A stretch of DNA of 64,000 nucleotides from Hymenobacter canadensis (GCF_027359925.1 NZ_CP114767.1:2046001-2110000), one strand, 5' to 3'; shown: positions 10,075-18,232, counted from the first letter of the stretch. Numbers and translations: made by a program. The notes: a model not told the origin generated them from the letters alone.

Positions 10075-12240
10075 CTACTCGCTTTCGCTGAGCTTCTTGG
10101 CCAGCGGCGCCGGCACCCCGGCGCTATTGAGCAGCCCGCTGACGAGGCCCTGGCGCCACAGCGAAAATACCGAGAAGCGCAGCTCCCGCCCCGAAGTCAT
10201 GCGGCCGGTTTGCAGGTCGCGGCCCACCCGGCGCGGGTTGTTGTCGCGCAGAAACAAGCCGTTGACCAGCGTGGTACCCACGCGCCGCAGGGCGTCGCGC
10301 TTGCCCTGGCGGTTCAGCAGATCCAGCTTGAGGTCGGTATAGGGCGCCCACATGGTGCCACGCGCCTGCTGGCGGTCCAGCTGCATCTGAAAGCGGATGG
10401 TGCCGATGCGGCCACTCCGGAACCGAATGCCGCGCGTGGGCTCGATCATCGGGTTGAGAATGGCCAACGGCGCATCGCCAAGAGAGCCAACCAGCGTGTG
10501 GCGACCCTGGGCATCGAGCAGGTTGGCGCGCAACGAAACGCGGGCGAAGCTGCGGCGCTGCAGCAGGCCGGTAGCCTCGCCGGTGAGGGGCCGGGCGGCG
10601 CTCATGCGGCGCGGGTCGTTGCTGAGGTTGCGGAGCGTAACCTGCAGTTGCCGGATGGCCATCACGCCGGGCTGGGCGCTGCGCGGGGCGCGGTAGCTCA
10701 TGCGCACGTCGGCGTGCTGCAGCCGGAGCTGGCGCACGTCTACCCGCACCGGCAGCTTGCCGATGGCCTCAGGCGTCATGATGGAGCGGTTGGGGTTGAT
10801 GGGCATACGGCCGTCGCTGGTAGTTGCCACCTGCACGCGGCCCAGCACCACCCGCTGCGCCAGCACGCTGCCGTCGTGCAGCAGCGCAAACAGGTCGAGC
10901 CCCTGCGCCGCCAGCCGGTCTGCGCGCACCGATACGTGCGCCGTCTGGTGGCCCTTGCGGCGCGCCATCGCCGCTACCGACATGGTGGGGGCCACGGCCA
11001 CGCTGGCAAGCGTAAGCTGGCGGGCGCGGGTATCAGCCTGCAGGCCGCCGAAAGTGGCGTGGTAATACGGCGCCGATACCTCCAGCCGCCCGCCACCGGC
11101 GCGCAGCTGCCAGGCCCGGGCGTAGTACAGATAGTTTGCCTTGCTGTACGTGGCTGCCACCGGCCGGATATCCGTCCCGAGCAGCGTAACCTGGCGCAGC
11201 TCCGGGCGGTGCTCGTCGCCCAGCACCCGCAGTCGGCTGTTGGTTATGCGCAACTGCTTCAGACGGATATCCTTGAAATAGGGCGCCAGCAGCTGGTGGG
11301 GCGGCGGTGGGGCCACGGCGGGCAGCGTCAGGGCCAGCTGCGCCGCCGCCAGCACCAGAGAATCGGCCCGGAACCGGCCGCGGGCCAGGTCGGCGGCGGC
11401 CAGCCCGGCCAGCCGCAGACGCGGGAGCCACAGCGCCACCCGCGCCGAGGGAGTGCGCTGGCGGCTGACGGCACGCAGGGGCATCACGCGCACCGAATCC
11501 AGCTGAAACCGGCCGCGGGCCGAGGCAAACTGCCCATGCCCGGCCCGCACTACGTGGCCTGGCACCCGCGCCAGCACGCCCCGGGCATCGGCCGTAATGG
11601 TGCGGGCGTAGCCCATGCGGGAGCTATCGGCGGCGGCGGCAGCACTCACTTCTATATCGGTGGCCCGCAGCGAGGCGCGGTTGATCTGGGCCACGGCGTG
11701 CTGCACGGTGCCGTAGCGGGCCTGCACCCGGCGCAGCGCCACCACGCCAAAACGCACCCCGGGCAGACCCAGTGGCAGCTGCTGGTAGAGCGGCCGGGCA
11801 GTGTCGGCGGAAGCCGGCATGCCCGCCAGCCGCAGCCGAACTGAATCCAGCCCCACACTATCAATGGGCACTATCTGGCGGCGCACTATGGCCATCAAAC
11901 CGATGCCTGCCACCTGCAGCTTCCCCAGATCGAGGCGCAGATCGGGCAGGCGGGCGGTATCGGGAGTGGCGGCGGGCAGGGTGCGCAGCTGCACCCGCCG
12001 CACCGTGAGGGTGCGGGTCCAGAGGTGGGTTTCCAGCGCGCCGATACGCAGCTCGTAGCGGCCGTTGCTGGCGGTGCGCACCTGCTTTTCGAGGGTGTGG
12101 CGCAGCCAGGGGTCGAGCCCGAACGCTACGGCGGCCGCCAGCAGCAGCACCAGCAGCAGACTGCCGCCCCCCAGCCACCAGCCCCACCTCCGGCGGGGCG
12201 CAGCAGCTACGGCGGCAGAATCGGTGGTGGGTTGAAACAC
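10075..12240 (-). CDS. Large AsmA-like membrane-anchored protein, 721 aa
   Basis: One membrane segment (WWLGGGSLLLVLLLAAAVAFGL, quoted in part; about residues 20-42) is followed by a long periplasmic region rich in amphipathic beta segments, such as LDLGKLQVAGIGL, VRRVQLRTL and IRQLQVTLRNL. This is the pattern of AsmA/DUF748-type proteins that link inner and outer membranes; the precise family is uncertain. The start is a GTG at 12240: an in-frame stop lies two codons upstream and the next Met is more than 100 residues in, after the membrane segment. The gene is monocistronic, with 171 bases on one side and 270 on the other. Confidence 0.72.
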   Translation of the reverse strand: MFQPTTDSAAVAAAPRRRWGWWLGGGSLLLVLLLAAAVAFGLDPWLRHTLEKQVRTASNGRYELRIGALETHLWTRTLTVRRVQLRTLPAATPDTARLPDLRLDLGKLQVAGIGLMAIVRRQIVPIDSVGLDSVRLRLAGMPASADTARPLYQQLPLGLPGVRFGVVALRRVQARYGTVQHAVAQINRASLRATDIEVSAAAAADSSRMGYARTITADARGVLARVPGHVVRAGHGQFASARGRFQLDSVRVMPLRAVSRQRTPSARVALWLPRLRLAGLAAADLARGRFRADSLVLAAAQLALTLPAVAPPPPHQLLAPYFKDIRLKQLRITNSRLRVLGDEHRPELRQVTLLGTDIRPVAATYSKANYLYYARAWQLRAGGGRLEVSAPYYHATFGGLQADTRARQLTLASVAVAPTMSVAAMARRKGHQTAHVSVRADRLAAQGLDLFALLHDGSVLAQRVVLGRVQVATTSDGRMPINPNRSIMTPEAIGKLPVRVDVRQLRLQHADVRMSYRAPRSAQPGVMAIRQLQVTLRNLSNDPRRMSAARPLTGEATGLLQRRSFARVSLRANLLDAQGRHTLVGSLGDAPLAILNPMIEPTRGIRFRSGRIGTIRFQMQLDRQQARGTMWAPYTDLKLDLLNRQGKRDALRRVGTTLVNGLFLRDNNPRRVGRDLQTGRMTSGRELRFSVFSLWRQGLVSGLLNSAGVPAPLAKKLSESE

Positions 12241-12510
12241 GAGCGGTTACGTACTGGAACAGAAGTAATCAGGAGCTGAAAGTGTACCAAACCTGCCTGC
12301 TGTCTGTCAGGTTTGATTACCTTTCTGCGGCGCACTACGCACTAGCCCTGCGCTTACGATAAAGTGGCCGGCCAGGGCTGAGCCAACTCTCAGTTTGTTG
12401 ATTTTCCGGCTACCTCGGCGGGCTCCGGCAACCATCCGGCGCCAAGCGAGTAACAGAAAGCCGGCCGGCGGCCGTATGCCACGCTCATTGTTCTACTCGT
12501 TTTTCAACTG

Positions 12511-13077
12511 ATGCTCGCCATAACATCTGTGCTGAACCCGCAAAATGCGGAGCGGATCAACCGCATTATCAAAAGCCTGGAAACCGAATTCGGCCTCGAC
12601 GATGTGCAGGCCACCCCCGATCCGCATTTCACCTACCAGCTGGCCGGAGTGCGCAAGCTCTCGGCTCTGAACCAAGTGTTGCGTGATGTAGCCCGGCAAA
12701 CCATGCCGTTTCCGGCCTACACCACTGGTCTGGGGCTGTTTCCGGGACCCAATCCGGTGATTTATATTCCGGTGCTGCGTTCCGAGGCGCTCAACAACCT
12801 GCATCGACGCATTATTCAGGCCACTCAGCCACTGTGCCTGCGCACCGACAAGTTCAGCGGGCCCGACTGCTGGCTGCCGCACATTTCACTGGCCCTGCAC
12901 GATACCACGCCCGAGATGCTGGGGCCGGTGCTGCAGTACCTCAACCAGCAGACCTTCAACCTGAAACTGGTCATCAACAACATCACCATCATGCGCCAGG
13001 AGGGCGAGCAGTTTTTGCCGGAAAAAGTCTTCCACTTCGAAGGCCACAAGCAGGACGTGGCTCCCCTGCTTTTCTGA
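12511..13077 (+). CDS. 2'-5' RNA ligase / 2H phosphoesterase superfamily protein
   Basis: 188-residue protein with the two HxT/S motifs of the 2H superfamily: PHFTYQ at His39 and LPHISLAL at His124. These histidines line the active site in ligases and cyclic phosphodiesterases that act on 2',3'-cyclic or 2'-5' RNA ends and small nucleotides. The spacing fits the family. The exact substrate is not predictable. The preceding 270 bases hold a small hairpin around 12292-12322 (AAACCTG/CAGGTTT) and no gene. Confidence 0.85.
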   Translation: MLAITSVLNPQNAERINRIIKSLETEFGLDDVQATPDPHFTYQLAGVRKLSALNQVLRDVARQTMPFPAYTTGLGLFPGPNPVIYIPVLRSEALNNLHRRIIQATQPLCLRTDKFSGPDCWLPHISLALHDTTPEMLGPVLQYLNQQTFNLKLVINNITIMRQEGEQFLPEKVFHFEGHKQDVAPLLF

Positions 13078-13094
13078 ACCTCGGATTAGACGGA

Positions 13095-13257
13095 TTGCAC
13101 GGATTTTGTGGACGGCGTGCTGTGGTGCCACGACTTTTTCTGTCGTGGTGCTACCAGCGTTGCTGACGGTTGAACGTGTCGTTCAGCGACAGTGGTGCCA
13201 CGAAGCCCTCCGGGCAATTCGTGGTACCACTGCACATCGTCCACAAAATCCGTGCAA
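13095..13257. repeat. Nested inverted repeat, family E
   Basis: The outer arms are perfect 20-mers (13095-13114 and 13238-13257; TTGCACGGATTTTGTGGACG and its complement). Inside is a second inverted set built on GTGGTGCCACGA and TCGTGGTACCAC. The centre contains GCGTTGCTGACGGTTGAACG, close to the core of family D. It fills most of the 246-base gap before the membrane-protein gene. Confidence 0.75.
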
Positions 13258-13323
13258 GCCAGCTGATACGCAAAAATCCGTGATTAGCTTTGCCGGCACC
13301 AATTCACCTACTGACCTTCGCTT

Positions 13324-13788
13324 ATGTACCAAATCGTACTAGTGCTGCACTCCTGGAGCCGCTGGCTCGTGCTTATTTTCGGGATGATTGCCATCTTCCG
13401 CGCCTTTTCGGGGTGGCAGGGCCGCAAGCCCTTCGTGGGGGCCGACAACGGCATGGGCGCTTCCTTCGTGGGCTCCATGCACCTGCAGCTGCTGCTGGGG
13501 CTGCTGCTCTATTTCGTGTACAGCCCGGTGGGCCTGCAGGGCATGAAAGTGGCCGGCGCCATGAAAGACCCCATTGCCCGCTTCTGGGGCGTGGAGCACA
13601 TCAGCATTATGGTGTTAGCCGTGGTGGCTGCACAGGTGGGCCGCACACTTTCCAAGAAAGCGCCTGAGGCCGTGCTCAAGCACAAAAAAGCCTTCATCTG
13701 GTTCACAGTTTCGCTAATCCTGGTGTTGCTCATGATTCCGTGGGGCCTCGGCAACTGGAACCCGGCTCGCCCACTGTTCCGCTTCTAA
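13324..13788 (+). CDS. Integral membrane protein with cytochrome-like histidines, 154 aa
   Basis: Four hydrophobic segments: about residues 1-25, 50-70, 92-108 and 126-145. Conserved-looking histidines sit in or near them: LHSWSRW (His9), GSMHLQLL and VEHISIMV. That pattern resembles small b-type cytochrome-like or DoxX-like membrane proteins, but no family is certain. The start ATG at 13324 (MYQIVLVLHSW) is the only good one. A terminator follows 17 bases after the stop. Confidence 0.75.
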   Translation: MYQIVLVLHSWSRWLVLIFGMIAIFRAFSGWQGRKPFVGADNGMGASFVGSMHLQLLLGLLLYFVYSPVGLQGMKVAGAMKDPIARFWGVEHISIMVLAVVAAQVGRTLSKKAPEAVLKHKKAFIWFTVSLILVLLMIPWGLGNWNPARPLFRF

Positions 13789-13805
13789 TCTTTCGGTAGC
13801 TACAC

Positions 13806-13845
13806 AAAAGCGGCCCGCTCATCCGAGGATGAGCGGGCCGCTTTT
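13806..13845. terminator. Terminator hairpin
   Basis: A perfect 19-bp stem (AAAAGCGGCCCGCTCATCC and its complement) with U-runs on both strands follows the membrane-protein gene. It also lies beyond the ancestral stop of the convergent gene now cut by the insertion element, so it served both. Confidence 0.85.
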
Positions 13846-13960
13846 ATGTTCAGCAAACGGCAGGAACACTACCGCTCAGGGGTTCATGAGCAGGAACAGC
13901 AGGTTATGATAGAGCATGCCTGTACGCTTCCCTATTCGATAAGCCAATGGTAGGCAGAGG

Positions 13961-14734
13961 TTAAGCTGCTTGTTTAAATTCGAGTGGGGTCATAAAATTC
14001 AAGGCTTGGTGTGGCCGTTGCGTGTTATAATCGTGCCGCCACTCGTCCACCAGCTGGCGCACATGGGCCAGTGAGCGAAACAGGTGGGCGTCGAGCAGTT
14101 CGCGGCGAAACGAGCCGTTGAAGCGTTCGATATAGGCATTCTGCGTCGGCTTGCCGGGCTGAATCCAGTGCAGGATAACGCCTTGCTGCTCACACCACTC
14201 GCTCAATTTGGCGCTGATGAACTCAGGCCCGTTGTCGGTGCGCAACTGCGCAGGACGGCCATAGCACTCGACTAAGCGCGTGAGCACCTGCACAACGCGA
14301 CTGGCCGGCAAGGAAAAATCTATCTCCACGCCCAGCAGCTCGCGGTTGTAATCGTCGAGCACGTTCAAGGTCCGGAACCGGCGGCCATCGGTCAACACAT
14401 CGCTCGTAAAGTCGAGCGACCAGCACCCGTTAGCGGCCTCGGGCACGGTCAAGGGCTGCTTCACGCGGGCGGGCAGGCGCTTTTTCAGGCGTCGAGGCAG
14501 GTTGAGCGCCAGGGCCCGATAGATGCGTAACGTGCGTTTATGGTTGATGATCAGTCCATTTTTGCGCAGGCGGTGGTGCAACTTCCAGAAGCCCCAGCCC
14601 GGATGCCGCCCACTTAATGCCCGCAGGGCTTGCTGCACGGGCTCGTCCTCACGCCCGCGCGCCACGGGGTGGTAGCTGCCGCGCGCCAGCCCCACCAGGG
14701 CACACGCCCGGCGCTGGCTCCAGCCTTTCCCCAC
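13961..14734 (-). CDS. IS3-family transposase OrfB (DDE integrase domain)
   Basis: Catalytic part of the transposase. An HTH_21-like region is followed by the rve core. The DDE residues are visible in CWSLDFTSDVL (Asp), LRTDNGPEF (Asp) and YIERFNGSFRRE (Glu). The frame ends HQALNFMTPLEFKQAA, as in family members. The listed start is a GTG, but the frame stays open upstream to the slippery site, so the active product is expected to be the OrfAB fusion made by -1 frameshifting. All catalytic residues are present. Confidence 0.93.
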   Translation of the reverse strand: MGKGWSQRRACALVGLARGSYHPVARGREDEPVQQALRALSGRHPGWGFWKLHHRLRKNGLIINHKRTLRIYRALALNLPRRLKKRLPARVKQPLTVPEAANGCWSLDFTSDVLTDGRRFRTLNVLDDYNRELLGVEIDFSLPASRVVQVLTRLVECYGRPAQLRTDNGPEFISAKLSEWCEQQGVILHWIQPGKPTQNAYIERFNGSFRRELLDAHLFRSLAHVRQLVDEWRHDYNTQRPHQALNFMTPLEFKQAA

Positions 14735-14772
14735 TAAGCCCTGCGCTGCCTGGCGTCGCGCCGCAGGGCTAG

Positions 14773-15036
14773 CTACTTTTTTCGCAATATCTCCTTGATA
14801 GCCTGATTCTCTAAGCTCAGGTCGGCGAACATCTGCTTGAGCTTGCGATTCTCTTCTTCCAGGTGTTTGAGGCGGGTGAGCTCGGCCAGGCTAGCCCCCG
14901 CATACTTGCTTTTCCACGCATAAAAGGTAGCCTCGCTCAGGCCGTGCTCGCGCACAATTTGAGCCACGGTCTGCCCGCTGGCTTGCTGCTGTAAAATGGC
15001 CACAATCTGGGCCTCGCTGAATCGTCCTTTTTTCAT
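14773..15036 (-). CDS. IS3-family transposase OrfA (HTH and leucine zipper)
   Basis: 87 residues: an HTH_Tnp_1 domain (MKKGRFSEAQIVAILQQQ, HGLSEATFYAWKSKY) that binds the element ends, followed by a leucine-zipper helix (LKHLEEENRKLKQMFADL). It ends CGA-AAA-AAG-TAG. Its ATG overlaps the stop codon of the truncated host gene as ATGA (15036-15033), so host-gene translation could couple to it. Confidence 0.93.
   Translation of the reverse strand: MKKGRFSEAQIVAILQQQASGQTVAQIVREHGLSEATFYAWKSKYAGASLAELTRLKHLEEENRKLKQMFADLSLENQAIKEILRKK
14776..14782 (-). other. A6G programmed -1 frameshift site
   Basis: The heptamer A-AAA-AAG lies at the last sense codons of orfA. Slipping back one base gives AAA-AAA-GTA-GCT and reads straight into the orfB frame (KKVASPAARRQAAQGLVGKGWS, quoted here in outline: 14782 to 14720). 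This is the usual signal for OrfAB fusion in IS3 elements. Confidence 0.85.
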
Positions 15037-15562
15037 GTTGCAGTCGTCAGGTAGGAAAAGTTACGCCTTTCTCTATTCACAACTGGCACTCGATTCGGGG
15101 AAGCGTACATGCCCTGCTCGCCGTCGTGGAGGCCGTCGAGCCCGGCGTCTTCCAGAAGGGCCTCCACCTCCTCGTAGTCGGTTAGGAAGTCGATTTCGGG
15201 CTCTTCCTCGCCCGGCACCTGGGTGTGGGTGAGGTAGCGACGCTTGGGCTCCAGCGTGATGTAGAGCTTGCGGAACCGCGTTTGGGCGACCAGCAGGGCG
15301 TCGTAGGCGGCTATTTCATCTTCATCCACATGAATGTAGACAGTGGTTTTCTCGCTCTCGGGCGTGTGGTGCAGGAAGCTGGCAAGGTCGATACTCATGG
15401 CGGCGGCGCTGGGGTGGAACAGGGCGAAGGTAGGCGTTATGATGCGTGAAGCAGCACCCGGGCCAGCCTGGCCAGCTGTTTCAAAGGTGGGCTGTTTGAT
15501 AGAGCCCGGCATTTGCTTTACCTTCCTAACTCAACCATATTCTCCTTTTACTACCTATCTAC

Positions 15563-15943
15563 ATGGGATTCTTTTCCGCAATTCTCGGCAACGCAGGCGT
15601 TGCCCAACCCTCCGAGTTACAAACCGAATACGGCATGCTGATGGCTGATGGCGAAGCCATCGAAATCGGCTTCAAGCTGGTACGGGACGTATTTATCTTC
15701 ACCAACAAACGCCTGATCCTGGTAGACAAACAAGGCCTTACGGGTAAGAAAATCGACTACCTGTCAATTGCCTACAAAAGCATATCCCGCTTCGGCATCG
15801 AAACGGCCGGCCATCTGGACCTAGATGCGGAGCTGAAAATCTGGGTTTCCGGCGAAACCCAACCCAGCGTGATGCGCAAGTTCAATAAGCAGGTCAATAT
15901 CTATGATTTGCAGAAAGTACTGGCCCAGCACGTGCTGTTCTAA
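15563..15943 (+). CDS. PH-like domain protein, 126 aa
   Basis: Bacterial PH-domain protein of the bPH/DUF1696 type. The core YKSISRFGIETAGHLDLDAELKIWVSG is preceded by FIFTNKRLILVDKQGLTGKK, the typical strand-turn-strand signature. No membrane segment or signal peptide, so it is cytosolic; the family has no established role. The start at 15563 gives MGFFSAILGNAG. A terminator follows after 26 bases. Confidence 0.87.
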   Translation: MGFFSAILGNAGVAQPSELQTEYGMLMADGEAIEIGFKLVRDVFIFTNKRLILVDKQGLTGKKIDYLSIAYKSISRFGIETAGHLDLDAELKIWVSGETQPSVMRKFNKQVNIYDLQKVLAQHVLF

Positions 15944-15969
15944 CGCACGCAGACGCTTTCAATACAGTC

Positions 15970-16006
15970 AAAAAGCCCGCCGCTGACGTACAGCGGCGGG
16001 CTTTTT
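15970..16006 (+). terminator. Terminator hairpin after the PH-domain gene
   Basis: The stem AAAAAGCCCGCCGCTG / CAGCGGCGGGCTTTTT closes on a five-base loop and ends in a U-run. Nearly the same stem recurs at 16983-17021. Confidence 0.88.
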
Positions 16007-16054
16007 ATCTAATATCCACTATTATTAATCCTTCAATCCCCCGGTTTCCACACT

Positions 16055-16966
16055 ATGTCCTCCGTTTCCCTGCCTTCCGCACCTGTTGCCGCGCCTCATC
16101 CACTTCCTTCAGAGGCCGCGCATACCGCCGCGCATACGTGCCTGAACTGCGGTCATGCCGTGCCCGACCGGTTCTGCGGGCGCTGCGGGCAGGACGCGCA
16201 CCACACGCACCGCCTCACGCTGAAGGATATGCCCCACGACGTGCTCCATTCTATCTGGCACATTGACAAGGGCATTCTGTACACGCTGCGCACGATGGTA
16301 TTCCGCCCCGGTTCCACTATCCGGGCCTACCTAGCCGGTCAGCGCGTCGACCATTTTCGGCCCCTGTCGCTGCTGTTTCTCATCACGGGGGTGTATGCCG
16401 TGCTCTTCTCGGCGCTGCACATCAACATGATGCCCCCCCGCGACCCCACCGTGCCGGAGGCGGTGTATCAAATGCAGGTGTCGTTCAGCGCGTTTTTCAT
16501 GAAATACCTGGCCTGGTGCTACCTGGCGACGGTGCCGCTCTGGGCGCTGGCGGCCCGCTTGTTTTTGCGGCGCGGCGGCTACAACTACGCCGAATGCCTC
16601 ATCATTGCCTCGTTCATCACGGCCATCAACAACTTTATCACCCTGCTGCTGATGCCCGTCACGTATGCCTACAGCGGCACGCCCCAGATCCAGACCTTCA
16701 GCTTCTACGCGCTGCTGCTGGTGATAGGCTACGCCTCGTGGGCTTACGGCAATTTGCTAAATCATACAACTATCGGCTGGCTGGGTCGCCTGTGGCGCGG
16801 CTTTCTGACCTTTATGCTGGGTTACATCATGCTCATTGTAGTGGGTGTAGTGGTGATGTTTACCCTGAACTGGTCCAGCATCAAACAGTCGGTGAAGCAG
16901 CAGGCCAAAGCCAAGCAGGAACAGCAGCGCAACGCCGCCGCCCCGCCCGCGGCCCGGCCGCAATAG
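16055..16966 (+). CDS. DUF3667 membrane protein with N-terminal zinc ribbon
   Basis: 303 residues. The N-terminal zinc ribbon is CLNCGHAVPDRFCGRCGQ (residues about 29-46). It is followed by the DUF3667 signature TMVFRPGSTIRAYLAGQRVD and HFRPLSLLFLITGVYAVLFS, then about five membrane segments and a basic, Gln/Ala-rich C-terminal tail. The family is common in Bacteroidota and has no known function. The start at 16055 (MSSVSLPSAPVAAP) puts a flexible leader before the ribbon. The terminator behind it is a near copy of the one before it. Confidence 0.9.
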   Translation: MSSVSLPSAPVAAPHPLPSEAAHTAAHTCLNCGHAVPDRFCGRCGQDAHHTHRLTLKDMPHDVLHSIWHIDKGILYTLRTMVFRPGSTIRAYLAGQRVDHFRPLSLLFLITGVYAVLFSALHINMMPPRDPTVPEAVYQMQVSFSAFFMKYLAWCYLATVPLWALAARLFLRRGGYNYAECLIIASFITAINNFITLLLMPVTYAYSGTPQIQTFSFYALLLVIGYASWAYGNLLNHTTIGWLGRLWRGFLTFMLGYIMLIVVGVVVMFTLNWSSIKQSVKQQAKAKQEQQRNAAAPPAARPQ

Positions 16967-16982
16967 GTGCCGCTGCTTGCGC

Positions 16983-17021
16983 AGAAAAGCCCGCCGCTGA
17001 ACGTCAGCGGCGGGCTTTTCT
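16983..17021 (+). terminator. Terminator hairpin after the DUF3667 gene
   Basis: The stem AGAAAAGCCCGCCGCTGA and its complement flank a 2-3 base loop and end in a U-run, 16 bases after the stop codon. Confidence 0.85.
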
Positions 17022-17042
17022 GTAGAATAAGATGGTGGCCGT

Positions 17043-17076
17043 GCAGTAGCGCGAACTACAAAGTTCGCGCTACTGC
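17043..17076. repeat. Dispersed palindrome, family B copy 1
   Basis: GCAGTAGCGCGAACT and its perfect complement flank a four-base centre. The same arms recur at 48726-48830 and 51933-52024. Here it lies between the DUF3667 terminator and the end of the deoxyhypusine-synthase-like gene. Confidence 0.85.
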
Positions 17077-17086
17077 GCGTTGCGGC

Positions 17087-18058
17087 TTACTGGCCCAGCA
17101 CGATGGCGAAGATGAGCGGAGCCACGATGGTAGCATCCGACTCGATGATGAACTTGGGCGTGTCCTGGCCCAGCTTGCCCCAAGTGATTTTCTCGTTCGG
17201 CACGGCGCCGGAGTACGAACCGTACGAAGTCGTCGAGTCCGAAATCTGGCAGAAGTAGCCCCACAGCGGCACCGAGGTGCGGCCCAGGTCCTGGTGCAGC
17301 ATGGGCACCACGCAGATGGGGAAGTCGCCGGCAATGCCGCCGCCAATCTGGAAGAAGCCCACCGGGCTGGCGTCGGTGGCCTGCTCGGTGTACCAGCCGG
17401 CCAGGTAAATCATGTACTCGATGCCGGTGCGCACGGTGTGCACGTTCTTGATGTCGCCCGAAATGACGTGGCCGGCGAAGATGTTACCCAGCGTGCTGTC
17501 TTCCCAACCGGGGCAGATGATGGGCAGGTTTTTCTCGGCGGCGGCCAGCATCCAGCTGTCCTTGGGGTCAATCTGGTAGTACTGCTCCAGTTCGCCCGAC
17601 TTCAGGATCTGGTAGAAGAACTCGTGGGGGAAGTACTGCTCACCGGCCTTGTCGGCCTTTTCCCAGAACTTCAGCACCGAGTGCTCGAGGCGGCGCATGG
17701 CCTCTTCCTCGGGGATGCAGGTGTCCGTCACGCGGTTCATGTGGCGCTCCAGCAGGGCCTGCTCGTCGGCGGGGGTCAGGTCGCGGTAGTTGGGCACCCG
17801 CTCGTAGAAGTCGTGAGCTACCAGGTTGAAGATGTCCTCCTCCAGGTTGGCACCCGTGCAGCTGATGATCTGCACCTTGTCCTGGCGGATGAGCTCAGCC
17901 AGCTGGATGCCCATTTCGGCGGTGCTCATGGCGCCGGCCAGGGTAATCATCATCTTGCCACCATCGGCCAGGTGCTTGTTGTAGCCCTCGGCGGCATCAA
18001 TAAGCGCGGCGGCGTTGAAGTGGCGGTAGTGGTGCTTGAGGAAGTTGGTGATTTGCAT
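17087..18058 (-). CDS. Deoxyhypusine synthase-like protein
   Basis: 323-residue member of the deoxyhypusine synthase superfamily, which uses NAD and spermidine to transfer an aminobutyl group. Conserved blocks include MMITLAGAMSTAEMG, IISCTGANLEEDIFN, ICPGWEDSTLGNIFAG, FFQIGGGIAGDFPIC and SGAVPNEKITWGK. The Lys of WGK (Lys295) matches the catalytic lysine of the eukaryotic enzyme. Bacteria lack eIF5A, the eukaryotic substrate, so the reaction here is unknown; polyamine metabolism is one possibility. The start at 18058 (MQITNFLKHHYRHF) fits the family. It lies 174 bases downstream of hslV, with a palindrome between them. Confidence 0.9.
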   Translation of the reverse strand: MQITNFLKHHYRHFNAAALIDAAEGYNKHLADGGKMMITLAGAMSTAEMGIQLAELIRQDKVQIISCTGANLEEDIFNLVAHDFYERVPNYRDLTPADEQALLERHMNRVTDTCIPEEEAMRRLEHSVLKFWEKADKAGEQYFPHEFFYQILKSGELEQYYQIDPKDSWMLAAAEKNLPIICPGWEDSTLGNIFAGHVISGDIKNVHTVRTGIEYMIYLAGWYTEQATDASPVGFFQIGGGIAGDFPICVVPMLHQDLGRTSVPLWGYFCQISDSTTSYGSYSGAVPNEKITWGKLGQDTPKFIIESDATIVAPLIFAIVLGQ

Positions 18059-18086
18059 TGTTGGGGTTGTCAGTTGTTTGTTGTTT

Positions 18087-18205
18087 GTCATGCTGAGCGA
18101 AGGCGCAGCCGTAGTCGAAGCATCTCTACCGCAATGGTAGCCCTATCGGCAGCAATGAAGCGGTAGGGATGCTTCGACTGCGGCTGCGCCTTCGCTCAGC
18201 ATGAC
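18087..18205. repeat. Dispersed inverted repeat, family A copy 1
   Basis: It begins GTCATGCTGAGCGAAGGCGC and ends in the complementary GCGCCTTCGCTCAGCATGAC, with long arms that continue inward through TCGAAGCATCTCTACCGC. It is followed by GTTCTTTTTTT. It fills the hslV to deoxyhypusine-synthase-like gap. Confidence 0.9.
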
Positions 18206-18232
18206 GTTCTTTTTTTCTTATGCTTCCAGCAT

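Larger units (their letters stand above)
13921..15109 (-). mobile_element. Intact IS3-family insertion sequence (1189 bp)
   Basis: Terminal inverted repeats begin TGTACGCTTCCC at both ends (left 13921 onward, right 15109 backward), 12 identical bases followed by weaker similarity to about 26. A 4-base direct repeat TGCC flanks the element (13917-13920 and 15110-15113). Inside are orfA and orfB joined by an A6G slippery site, the standard IS3 layout. Four-base target duplications suggest the IS407-like group, but this needs a database match. Everything needed for transposition is intact, so insertion may be recent. Confidence 0.93.
13876..15398 (-). pseudogene. Small acidic-protein gene with C-terminus split by an IS3 element
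   Basis: The gene starts at 15398 (MSIDLASFLHHTPESEK). 96 native codons run to the insertion point at 15110. The native remainder lies on the far side of the element at 13916-13876. Removing the element and one TGCC copy gives a continuous 330-base frame (109 residues) whose last 13 codons read MLYHNLLFLLMNP and end in TGA. The present frame instead reads 25 codons into the element and stops at 15033. The protein is acidic (PGEEEPEIDFLTDYEEVEAL), of unknown function, and the truncated form may still be made. Confidence 0.85.

Noticed and set aside
10210..11844. 544-codon plus-strand frame opposite the AsmA-like gene
   Set aside because: Arg/Gln/His/Gly-rich composition typical of antisense GC-rich DNA; the minus frame has a membrane anchor and beta pattern.
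12292..12322. Small AAACCTG/CAGGTTT hairpin as a riboswitch or operator
   Set aside because: A single short stem with no conserved riboswitch features; reported only as a note under the following gene.
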